A stretch of DNA of 6,180 bases from an uncultured Bacilli bacterium (GTDB taxonomy: Bacteria; Bacillota_I; Bacilli_A; RF39; UBA660), in contig CANQXB010000064.1 in the NCBI GenBank assembly GCA_947627805.1, positions 1 through 6,180 on the forward strand, read 5' to 3'. The notes under the pieces are model-generated. The model was not told where the DNA came from and searched no databases. It saw nothing but the letters and a program-made list of their open reading frames with translations. A program made the translations under genes and the position numbers. Positions within the stretch are counted from its first letter, which is position 1. Each line of letters starts with the position of its first letter. This document shows, piece by piece, positions 1 to 4,847 of this stretch.

Positions 1-1
1 T

Positions 2-19
2 CAATTAAATCATTCCTTT
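2..19 (-). promoter_or_regulatory. Probable ribosome-binding site and start of a divergent gene leaving the left edge
   Basis: Read leftward, positions 19-14 give AAAGGA, inside a longer match to the start of the Bacilli Shine-Dalgarno consensus (AGAAAGGA). Nine bases later comes TTG at 4-2, which could be a start codon. The ATG directly after the site (13-11) is closed by a stop two codons on and has no spacer. Only the first codon of such a gene would lie in the window, so its product is unknown. A leftward promoter lies about 45 bases upstream, which supports a divergent gene here. The real start may also lie just outside the window. Confidence 0.35.
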
Positions 20-36
20 CTATTATTTACTCTTGT

Positions 37-118
37 AATAGTACCTATTAGTATCTATTATTATAATATAATTTTAAATAGTAACTGTCAAGTACTATTT
101 TAATTAATAGGTTCTATT
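37..118. promoter_or_regulatory. Array of AATAG/CTATT operator-like half-sites at helical spacing
   Basis: The pentamer AATAG or its reverse complement CTATT occurs at 37-41, 45-49, 55-59, 77-81, 95-99, 106-110 and 114-118, with one more at 20-24. Two complete 13-base dyads of the form AATAG-N3-CTATT lie at 37-49 and 106-118. A one-mismatch copy lies at 47-59. At 77-99 the same two arms are 13 bases apart instead of 3, and an 8-bp inverted repeat (76-83 with 93-100) surrounds them. Centres at about 43, 53, 83, 93 and 112 are spaced 10, 30, 10 and 19 bases, close to whole helical turns. A dimeric HTH repressor binding one DNA face is the simplest reading; the HTH gene at 154-378 is the obvious candidate. 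Binding is inferred. Confidence 0.55.
63..91 (-). promoter_or_regulatory. Leftward sigma-A-type promoter
   Basis: On the minus strand TTGACA (91-86), the exact -35 consensus, is followed after 17 bases by TATTAT (68-63), a 5/6 match to the -10 box. A TATAAT also lies at 65-60 but at a longer spacing of 20. Transcription would start near 56-57 and run off the left edge, through the operator dyads at 37-59. The -35 box itself sits inside the wide inverted repeat at 76-100. The promoter is therefore placed to be shut by whatever binds the array. No equally good rightward promoter is visible; TATATT at 121-126 is a possible -10 for the HTH gene, without a clear -35. Confidence 0.55.
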
Positions 119-139
119 TATATATTAAAATAAGTCTTG

Positions 140-150
140 AAAGATGTGAT
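140..150 (+). promoter_or_regulatory. Extended Shine-Dalgarno site of the HTH gene
   Basis: AAAGATGTGAT matches 9 of 11 bases of the extended Shine-Dalgarno consensus AAGGAGGTGAT, followed by a 3-base gap to the ATG at 154. The same register (GTGAT, 3-4 bases, start) is seen at murG, divIB and the phosphodiesterase gene. This supports the chosen start, even though no plain GGAGG is present. Confidence 0.5.
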
Positions 151-153
151 AAA

Positions 154-378
154 ATGAAAATAGTTGCTAATGATTATGAGCCCAAAGAAGTATTTAGAAT
201 GATTAGAGAATATACTGGACTTACGCAAACTGAATTAGCCAAAGAATTAAATCGTAAAAGTTACCATGGCATAAAAAAAATAGAAAATGGTTCTAATCGA
301 TTTTATTTTGAAACTTTAATGACTATTGCTAAGAAACATAATTTAAAGATAATAATAACTAATGATAAAGAAAAATAA
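154..378 (+). CDS. Small XRE/Cro-type helix-turn-helix regulator (74 aa)
   Basis: This is a single-domain DNA-binding protein. Residues about 11-65 form the five-helix Cro/C1 fold: MIREYTGLTQTELAKEL gives helices 1-2 with the typical Thr-Gln (24-25) and Ala-Lys (29-30). The recognition helix follows in about 35-45, then the family signature IKKIENGSN (40-48) and LMTIAKKHN (55-63) as helix 4. The tail LKIIITNDKEK resembles the short beta-like end seen in many XRE regulators and antitoxins. There is no sensor or peptidase domain, so it is probably a Cro-like repressor or an antitoxin-type regulator, not a phage CI. It lies next to an operator-like array and opposite a leftward promoter, which suggests autoregulation and control of a divergent gene outside the window. 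Its TAA stop lies inside the terminator shared with the convergent nuclease gene. The partner and target are not visible. Confidence 0.85.
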   Translation: MKIVANDYEPKEVFRMIREYTGLTQTELAKELNRKSYHGIKKIENGSNRFYFETLMTIAKKHNLKIIITNDKEK

Positions 379-409
379 CGAAGTTTAAATAAGAACTTCG
401 TTATTTTTT
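371..409. terminator. Bidirectional intrinsic terminator between convergent genes
   Basis: AACGAAGTT (377-385) pairs perfectly with AACTTCGTT (394-402) across an 8-base loop. The flanking A run (371-375) and T run (404-409) lengthen the stem to about 15 pairs and supply a U tract in both directions. The TAA of the HTH gene (376-378) and the TAA of the nuclease gene (403-401) both lie in the stem, so one structure ends both transcripts with no spare bases. Confidence 0.9.
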
Positions 410-1204
410 GTTTTTTATTTTTTCTATTTCTTTTAAACTTAATTTAGAAATTTTCGCAATATCTTCTTCATTCATTCCTAATTTAAGCATATTTTTTACA
501 ATAGACATAATGCCTTGTTTTTTGCCTTTTTTCTCGCCATCTTCTAAACCATTTACATAATAAATACTATTCAATAATTCTATTTCTTCCTCTTCACTTA
601 AAGTAAATGTTAAAGTTCCATCTTCATTATATTGATACATTCTATCTCTTACCTCCTTTATTAATTCATCAACTTTACTTAATTCATCAATTTCTTCTTT
701 ATGGCATCCCAGTAATGTTAAATAGATATGATTTTTATCTTTATTTATATTTTTATTGTACCAATTACTTTTATATTTCGCAATATTGACATTAATTATT
801 TTAAAATTATCTAGATATTTTTTATTATTATTTATTTCTTTTAAAATATATTCTTCTTTTTCTAAATTGGAATTTTGTTTAAAATTTAGATTTATTTGAT
901 AAACGTTTCTTATTTTCTGATACTTTTCTCCTTTTTTCTTCGTTTCAGAATAAAGAGCACTAAAATAAATTAAATTTCTTATCTTTATAGATTTATCAAA
1001 TTTATTATTAAGCTCTATATCAATTATATCATTATCTAAAGTTTCTAAAACAATATCTAAAGTTTTTCCTTTTTCTTTTTTATTATTTACTTTTCTTTCG
1101 ACATTTAAATATCTTTTAACTTTAACTTCTTTATTAAGAACATCGCTAAGAATAGCATTCATAATTTTAAAATTATCTTCATCACCAATTATACTTTTAA
1201 ACAT
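401..1204 (-). CDS. Rpn / PD-(D/E)XK nuclease-family putative transposase
   Basis: The protein resembles the recombination-promoting nuclease (Rpn)/'PD-(D/E)XK nuclease family transposase' group, DNA endonucleases that in Enterobacteria stimulate recombination independently of RecA. Numbering from the ATG at 1204: FKSIIGDEDN at the N-terminus is the family opening. TLDIVLETLDNDIIDIELNN (48-67) is the nuclease core, with Asp50 and Glu64 as metal ligands. The following family signature (R-x-x-Y-x-x-x-LY, then KGEKY and NVYQINL, about 76-106) is present. The position after E-x, usually Gln or Lys, is Asn66, so activity may be altered. The acidic stretch SEEEEIELL, a Lys/Gly-rich linker and a helical tail (LGMNEEDIAKISKLS, about 242-256) are typical of the family. 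In-frame sequence up to 1246 (TKAKEFVTLNDDR) looks like the true N-terminus, but its first codon is ATA; see 1244-1261. Classic IS ends and target duplications are not visible. Family assignment is strong; function and activity are uncertain. Confidence 0.85.
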   Translation of the reverse strand: MFKSIIGDEDNFKIMNAILSDVLNKEVKVKRYLNVERKVNNKKEKGKTLDIVLETLDNDIIDIELNNKFDKSIKIRNLIYFSALYSETKKKGEKYQKIRNVYQINLNFKQNSNLEKEEYILKEINNNKKYLDNFKIINVNIAKYKSNWYNKNINKDKNHIYLTLLGCHKEEIDELSKVDELIKEVRDRMYQYNEDGTLTFTLSEEEEIELLNSIYYVNGLEDGEKKGKKQGIMSIVKNMLKLGMNEEDIAKISKLSLKEIEKIKNKK

Positions 1205-1243
1205 TCTGTCATCATTTAGGGTAACAAATTCTTTTGCTTTAGT

Positions 1244-1261
1244 TATTTTTAGTCCTCCTTT
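1244..1261 (-). promoter_or_regulatory. Strong ribosome-binding site aligned to an ATA codon of the nuclease gene
   Basis: On the minus strand AAAGGAGG (1261-1254) is followed by 7 bases and then ATA (1246-1244), in frame with the nuclease gene 14 codons before its first ATG. The extra residues, TKAKEFVTLNDDR before the Met, end in the LNDDxxFK pattern normal for this family. From the in-frame stop at 1291-1289 down to 1204 there is no ATG, GTG or TTG. The ATG at 1204 has no recognisable ribosome-binding site. Either ATA is used as a rare start, or an ancestral ATG has mutated and expression is damaged. Confidence 0.7.
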
Positions 1262-1342
1262 CTTTTTAATTTTTTTCTTGCATTTACCCTATTTCTACAT
1301 CTTTATTTTACATTATTAAATGTTTTTATTATTTCTCCCTTC

Positions 1343-1370
1343 ACTATATATATTATCTTTTTTTCGCCAA
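1343..1370 (-). promoter_or_regulatory. Possible promoter of the nuclease gene
   Basis: On the minus strand TTGGCG (1370-1365, 4/6 to the -35 box) is separated by 16 bases from TATAGT (1348-1343, 5/6 to the -10 box). Transcription from here would give a leader of roughly 90 bases before the ribosome-binding site at 1261-1254. The match is modest in such A+T-rich DNA, and other placements are possible. Confidence 0.3.
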
Positions 1371-1388
1371 TTTCCTTTTTTTCCGTGT

Positions 1389-1406
1389 AAATTTTTTAAA
1401 AAATTT
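1389..1406. repeat. Perfect 18-bp A/T palindrome (AAAT6A6TTT)
   Basis: Three A, six T, six A and three T form a perfect palindrome made only of A and T, between the queH-side terminator and the possible nuclease promoter. Its A and T tracts could bend DNA or act as an UP-like element upstream of the promoter at 1343-1370. In DNA of this composition it may also be chance. The rest of the stretch 1262-1430 is low-complexity A/T sequence with no gene I can support. Confidence 0.4.
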
Positions 1407-1429
1407 TATTTTTATCTAAAATTAAGCAT

Positions 1430-1461
1430 AAAAAAAATAATAGATTCTTATCTCTATTATT
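1430..1461 (-). terminator. Intrinsic terminator of the murG-murB-divIB-queH unit
   Basis: In the leftward transcript AATAATAGA (1461-1453) pairs perfectly with TCTATTATT (1444-1436) across an 8-base loop. The paired bases run straight into a tract of eight T (1437-1430). The queH stop codon (1459-1457) lies inside the first arm. This is a clear end of the cell-wall operon and isolates it from the nuclease gene downstream. Confidence 0.85.
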
Positions 1462-2071
1462 CTAAAATATTATGATAATTACTAAAAGAACAACCACAAT
1501 AATCTTGGCGATATAAATGATATTTTTTAGATAGTTCAATGCTTTTTTTATAACCATCTTTCTTTTTAAAATCACTATATAACCATTTAATCTGATATTT
1601 TTGTTCTAATTTTTCCCCAATTGCATTTAAAACTTGCGCATTTTTATAAGGACTTACTGTTAAAGTCGTTCCAAAATAATCATAACCCTCACTCTTAGCT
1701 ATTTCCGCACATTTTTCCAGTCTTAAATTATAACAAATGTGACACCGCTCGCCACCTTCTTTATCTTTTTCATGCCCCATGATTACTTCCCGATATTTAG
1801 CATTTTCATAATCAATGTCTTGAAATCTTACATTAGGTAATTTTAATTCTTTAATTAATCTTATTTGTTCAGCTTTTCTTTTTTCATATTCACTTTTTGG
1901 TTCGATATTCGGATTATAATAAAGAACCGTAATATCAAAATAATCTTTTAAATAAGTAATAACATAGCTAGAACAAGGACCACAACAACTATGTAAAAGA
2001 AGTTTAGGCATACCCTCTAAACTTTCAATAATACTTTCTAACTTTTTATCATAATTAATTTTTTCATTCAT
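1457..2071 (-). CDS. queH: Epoxyqueuosine reductase QueH
   Basis: QueH (former DUF208) reduces epoxyqueuosine to queuosine at the wobble base of GUN-anticodon tRNAs. It is the cobalamin-independent counterpart of QueG and acts in the cytoplasm. The 204 residues match the usual family size. Diagnostic cysteines are all present: LLHSCCGPCSSY (Cys29, Cys30, Cys33, in a PP-loop-like N-terminus), ERCHICYNLRLEKCA (Cys110, Cys113, Cys121) and the C-terminal YRQDYCGCSFS (Cys192, Cys194). These ligate the iron-sulfur centre and neighbouring iron or act as the redox pair. FGTTLTVSPYKN (133-144) is another family hallmark. The start overlaps the end of divIB by 8 bp. Its ribosome-binding site (GAAGGGGAAGAG, about 2087-2076) also encodes the EGEE of the DivIB tail, so the two are probably translated together. 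It is the last gene of the operon; a link to cell-wall genes is not functional as far as known. Confidence 0.95.
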   Translation of the reverse strand: MNEKINYDKKLESIIESLEGMPKLLLHSCCGPCSSYVITYLKDYFDITVLYYNPNIEPKSEYEKRKAEQIRLIKELKLPNVRFQDIDYENAKYREVIMGHEKDKEGGERCHICYNLRLEKCAEIAKSEGYDYFGTTLTVSPYKNAQVLNAIGEKLEQKYQIKWLYSDFKKKDGYKKSIELSKKYHLYRQDYCGCSFSNYHNILE

Positions 2072-2825
2072 TTGGCTCTTCCCCTTCAGGAGGAGTAACT
2101 ACTTCTTCTTCACATTTATTAAAATGATTATTTTCACTATTACTATCTAAATAAAGACAACCTTTTACTTCTCCATTATTTTTATTAGCAATGACTTCAT
2201 ATATTTCTAAATAATTATTAAATTTTTCAATATTAATCGTATTAATATAAACAATATTACCATCATTCATCCGAAATAAAAATCTTTTATCATCAATTAT
2301 TTTATCATTTATTTTGGAAGGACTATACTCTATTTCACTAACTTTATTTAAAACTTCCAAATTAATTGTTTTTAATTTTTCCACCAATTCTTCATAAATA
2401 TCTTGAGGAACAAAATTAATTAAAGTAGGAACTCCTAAAAAAGTATCTTGATAAGGAACTTCTTTTCCATTCGATAAAATTACTTTTTGGGTATTTAAAT
2501 TATAAAATAAAATATTTTCTTCTTTAACGGTAATTTTTAAAGTTCCGAAATAATTTTTATGAATTTTAACTTCACTAATTATTTCTAAATCCAGTAAAGT
2601 TTTTTTAATTTTTCTTCGACTAATACTAAGAACAGAGTTATTTTTAGTTGGTAAAAGACTAATTATTTCATTATCTTTTAAATAAGTATTTCCTTCAATA
2701 GTAATTTTTTTAATAGGTAATGTCCACAGATAATAAATAAATAAAGAGATTAGAAAAAGGAAGAAGATAATTAAGATTAATCCTCTAAATTTTAATTTTC
2801 TTTTAACCTTTTTCTTACTTTTCAT
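2064..2825 (-). CDS. divIB: Cell division protein DivIB/FtsQ
   Basis: DivIB/FtsQ is a bitopic divisome protein that with FtsL and DivIC/FtsB helps recruit and control the septal peptidoglycan synthase. Numbering from the ATG at 2825: a very basic cytoplasmic tail (MKSKKKVKRKLKFR, 1-14), one membrane helix (about 15-35), then an extracellular POTRA domain (about 36-102: PIKKITIEGNTYLKDNEI is its typical opening). A beta domain follows (about 103-230), and then a short acidic, Pro-containing tail (EEEVVTPPEGEEPNE). Length (253) is normal. Upstream TTG (2837) and GTG (2834) codons are in frame, but they form part of the Shine-Dalgarno GGTGAT (2835-2830), so the ATG four bases later is the better start. 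The gene follows murB directly, with the murB stop inside this site. Two extracellular cysteines (223 and 238) are unusual and could pair. The murG-murB-divIB order supports the name. Confidence 0.92.
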   Translation of the reverse strand: MKSKKKVKRKLKFRGLILIIFFLFLISLFIYYLWTLPIKKITIEGNTYLKDNEIISLLPTKNNSVLSISRRKIKKTLLDLEIISEVKIHKNYFGTLKITVKEENILFYNLNTQKVILSNGKEVPYQDTFLGVPTLINFVPQDIYEELVEKLKTINLEVLNKVSEIEYSPSKINDKIIDDKRFLFRMNDGNIVYINTINIEKFNNYLEIYEVIANKNNGEVKGCLYLDSNSENNHFNKCEEEVVTPPEGEEPNE

Positions 2826-2835
2826 AATTATCACC
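2826..2835 (-). promoter_or_regulatory. divIB Shine-Dalgarno site that contains the murB stop
   Basis: The leftward sequence reads TGGTGATAATT then ATG. GGTGAT is the exact complement of ATCACC at the 3' end of 16S rRNA, and the 4-base gap to ATG is right for this part of the extended site. The same bases hold tandem murB stops, TGA TAA. A ribosome ending murB therefore stops on the divIB entry site, which suggests translational coupling. Confidence 0.6.
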
Positions 2836-3706
2836 AATCTATTATTATTTGTTCTAACTCTAATTTAATATGCTCTTTCTCTAAGACTTTTTTTTGAATA
2901 TATTTTATTAGCTCCTTTATATCTTTACTTGTTGCATTACCTTTATTAACGATAAAATTAGCATGTTTTAAAGATACTTCCGCATCATTTATATTATAAC
3001 CCTTAAGACCTGCTTCATCAATAAGTTTACCGGCACTTAAGCCTTCGGGATTTTTAAAAACACTACCGGCATTTTTATATTCTAAGGGCTGCGTTTTTAA
3101 TCTTTTTTCTTGCATTAGTTTAATTTCTTCTTGCATTTCTTTAGCACTACCCTCTTCTAATTTAAAAGTTGCTTTTAAAAGAATAACTTTTTCCTCTTTA
3201 AAACTCGAATAACGATGGGAAATTTGAATATCTTTTCTAGGAATGGTTACAAGTTTTTTATTCTTTAAAACTAAAACTTCTTCTAAATAGTCATATATAG
3301 ATTTATCAGGGTAAAAAGAGGCATTACCATAAAGAGCTCCCCCTAAAGTGCCAGGAATTGTTCCTAAAGTTTCTAAACCTTTTAATTTATGTTCGATGAC
3401 AGTTTTAACTAATTTACTTAAAAGAATGCCACATTCGGCCGTTACGATATTATTATTTATTGTAATATTATTTAAATTATCTAAATTAATAATTACCCCC
3501 TTAAAATCCGTATCAGGAAGAATAACATTACTTCCTTTACCTAAAAGATAATAAGGAATCTTTTCTTCATCTAAATAAATTACTAAATTTTGTAAATCAT
3601 TAATCGTATAAGGTTTAATTAAATATTTAGTTTTAGTTTTAAGACCATAAGTATTATAATTTTCTAAAGAGACATTTTCCAATACTTCCCCATATTTATT
3701 TAGCAT
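2831..3706 (-). CDS. murB: UDP-N-acetylenolpyruvoylglucosamine reductase MurB
   Basis: MurB is the cytoplasmic FAD enzyme that uses NADPH to reduce UDP-GlcNAc-enolpyruvate to UDP-MurNAc, the second committed step of peptidoglycan precursor synthesis. The FAD domain (about 20-185) shows NTYGLKTKTKYLIKP, YLLGKGSNVIL (53-63, the G-x-GSN flavin loop), GTIPGTLGGALYGNA (115-129) and HRYSSFK (164-170, with the active-site Arg165). The C-terminal domain shows YKNAGSVFKNP (210-220, with Ser215 as the likely proton donor), AGKLIDEAGLKG, HANFIVN and a final Glu-rich strand (Glu283/Glu285, candidate for the catalytic Glu). At 291 residues it is the short Gram-positive (type II) form. ATG is preceded by AAGGAGG (3722-3716) with a 9-base gap. 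The gene overlaps the end of murG by 11 bp. Nothing is missing apart from an abrupt C-terminus (IIIDW) where relatives often end in a Gly. Confidence 0.97.
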   Translation of the reverse strand: MLNKYGEVLENVSLENYNTYGLKTKTKYLIKPYTINDLQNLVIYLDEEKIPYYLLGKGSNVILPDTDFKGVIINLDNLNNITINNNIVTAECGILLSKLVKTVIEHKLKGLETLGTIPGTLGGALYGNASFYPDKSIYDYLEEVLVLKNKKLVTIPRKDIQISHRYSSFKEEKVILLKATFKLEEGSAKEMQEEIKLMQEKRLKTQPLEYKNAGSVFKNPEGLSAGKLIDEAGLKGYNINDAEVSLKHANFIVNKGNATSKDIKELIKYIQKKVLEKEHIKLELEQIIIDW

Positions 3707-4781
3707 TTTTTAAATCCTCCTTAATATAATTATAAATAATATCACTACTAGAAACAATTTCTTTATTCTTTAAATTATTTTTTATTTCTTGATATTCTAA
3801 ACTATTATTAAGTAAACTATCTACTAAAGAAGTTAATTTATTACTAGATAGTTCCTCTTCTAAAATCATTATAGCTTCCTTTTTATTACTTAAATCTAAA
3901 GCATTATAATATTGATGGTTATTGGCAACATTAGGAGAAGGAATTAAAATGGAAGGAACTTTTGAGGCAAGTATTTCACTGATAACTCCAGCTCCTGCTC
4001 TACTAATGATTAAATCACAATTAGGGAAAAAAGCGGCCAGATTATCAAGATAAGGAATAACTTTAATATTAGAACTAAATTTATTTTCTTTAAAACTTTC
4101 ATAAGAACTTTTACCAGTAATATATAAAATTTCGTAATCTTTATCTTTACTTTGGTTTAAAAATGCAACTAGTTTGGCATTTAAAGCCGCACTACCTAAA
4201 GAACCAGCCACGACTAAAAGTAATTTTTTCTTAGAGGAAAGGCCTAAAGATTCTTTAGAAATTCTTTTTAAATTATGCACATTATCACTAGCAGGATTCC
4301 CACTATAAACGATATTTGTAGGACTAGGAAAATATTTAGCACTATCTTTAAAGGAGGTAAAGACAGCACTTACTCCTCTACTTAAAAATTTATTAGTTTT
4401 TCCCGGAATACTATTTTGTTCATGAAGATAGGTTTTAATTTTTAATTTTTTCGCGGCCATAACAACAGGTAAAGTAACATAACCTCCTACCCCAATAACT
4501 ACATCCGGCTTAAATTCTTCCATAATTTTTAAAGCATCATAATAAGCTTTAATAACTAAATAACTATTTTGGAAATCTTTCCAAATGTTTTTACTAAAAC
4601 CATATATTTTTAAACTTTTATAAGGTATTTTCGCCGCTGGAACAATATCTTTTTCCATTCGATTATGAGTACCAATATATAAGACTTCGAAATTAATTTC
4701 TTTTTCCCTAAATTTATTAATAATAGCTAAAGCGGGGTATATATGACCTCCCGTACCTCCGGCCGATATCACTAAGCGCAT
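3696..4781 (-). CDS. murG: UDP-GlcNAc:lipid I GlcNAc-transferase MurG
   Basis: MurG is the membrane-associated GT28 glycosyltransferase that adds GlcNAc to lipid I, giving lipid II. Its N-terminal Rossmann domain holds SAGGTGGHIYPALA (6-19, lipid-acceptor/diphosphate loop with His13), VVIGVGGYVTLP (94-105) and LHEQNSIPGKTNKFLS (119-134). The C-terminal donor domain holds VVAGSLGSAALN (190-201, the GGSxGA loop in altered form), RAGAGVISEILA (261-272, with Glu269 the likely ribose contact) and SPNVANNHQYYNA (282-294). At 361 residues it is of normal length. The conserved GNPR turn reads GNPASDN (161-167), so the Arg usual there is absent, and the Gln or Arg of the GGSxGA loop is Leu195. The site AAGTAGGTGAT (4795-4785) matches 10 of 11 bases of the extended consensus, three bases before the ATG. 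This gene leads the tight murG-murB-divIB-queH block. Identity is secure; the substitutions could affect donor binding. Confidence 0.97.
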   Translation of the reverse strand: MRLVISAGGTGGHIYPALAIINKFREKEINFEVLYIGTHNRMEKDIVPAAKIPYKSLKIYGFSKNIWKDFQNSYLVIKAYYDALKIMEEFKPDVVIGVGGYVTLPVVMAAKKLKIKTYLHEQNSIPGKTNKFLSRGVSAVFTSFKDSAKYFPSPTNIVYSGNPASDNVHNLKRISKESLGLSSKKKLLLVVAGSLGSAALNAKLVAFLNQSKDKDYEILYITGKSSYESFKENKFSSNIKVIPYLDNLAAFFPNCDLIISRAGAGVISEILASKVPSILIPSPNVANNHQYYNALDLSNKKEAIMILEEELSSNKLTSLVDSLLNNSLEYQEIKNNLKNKEIVSSSDIIYNYIKEDLKNAK

Positions 4782-4825
4782 AAAATCACCTACTTAAATT
4801 ATACAATAAAACAAGTTAAAATAGT

Positions 4826-4847
4826 AGTTAAAGAGTCTCTCTTTACT
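4826..4847 (-). terminator. Weak hairpin between the phosphodiesterase gene and murG
   Basis: In the leftward transcript AAAGAG (4844-4839) pairs with CTCTTT (4835-4830) across a 3-base loop. Three or four more pairs form below, with one bulged base. The next bases (ACTATTTTAAC) are only a poor U tract. It could be an inefficient terminator or an RNA-end stabiliser that lowers transcription entering murG. It touches the stop codon of the phosphodiesterase gene. Confidence 0.4.

Noticed and set aside
41..60. Tandem 10-base repeat (GTACCTATTA, GTATCTATTA) as the start of a CRISPR or iteron array
   Set aside because: There are only two copies, without spacers, and they are explained by two overlapping operator dyads. 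No replication genes or A/T-rich iteron series with a Rep gene are present.
607..789. Rightward open frame of 60 codons
   Set aside because: It lies wholly inside the nuclease gene on the other strand, reads as a Leu/Tyr/Phe-rich product of complementary A-rich codons, and has no ribosome-binding site.
1310..1323. Small dyad ACATT-N4-AATGT in the nuclease leader
   Set aside because: Only five pairs with an A/T loop; too short to separate from chance here.
401..1460. Complete insertion sequence around the nuclease gene
   Set aside because: No terminal inverted repeats or target-site duplication can be found at the gene's borders; each side ends in an ordinary terminator. The family name 'transposase' does not require IS ends.
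2831..2833. TGA as Trp (Mycoplasma-type code)
   Set aside because: Every Trp I checked in the proteins is TGG. TGA ends murB (followed at once by TAA) and divIB at sensible protein ends, so the standard code is sufficient.
3348..3551. Rightward open frame of 67 codons
   Set aside because: It is antisense to the conserved core of murB, with no ribosome-binding site and no recognisable domain.
4798..4803. Perfect TATAAT on the minus strand just before murG
   Set aside because: No -35 box lies at 16-18 bases (TACTAT at 17), and a transcript from it would begin inside the murG ribosome-binding site. In such A+T-rich DNA the hexamer alone is weak evidence.
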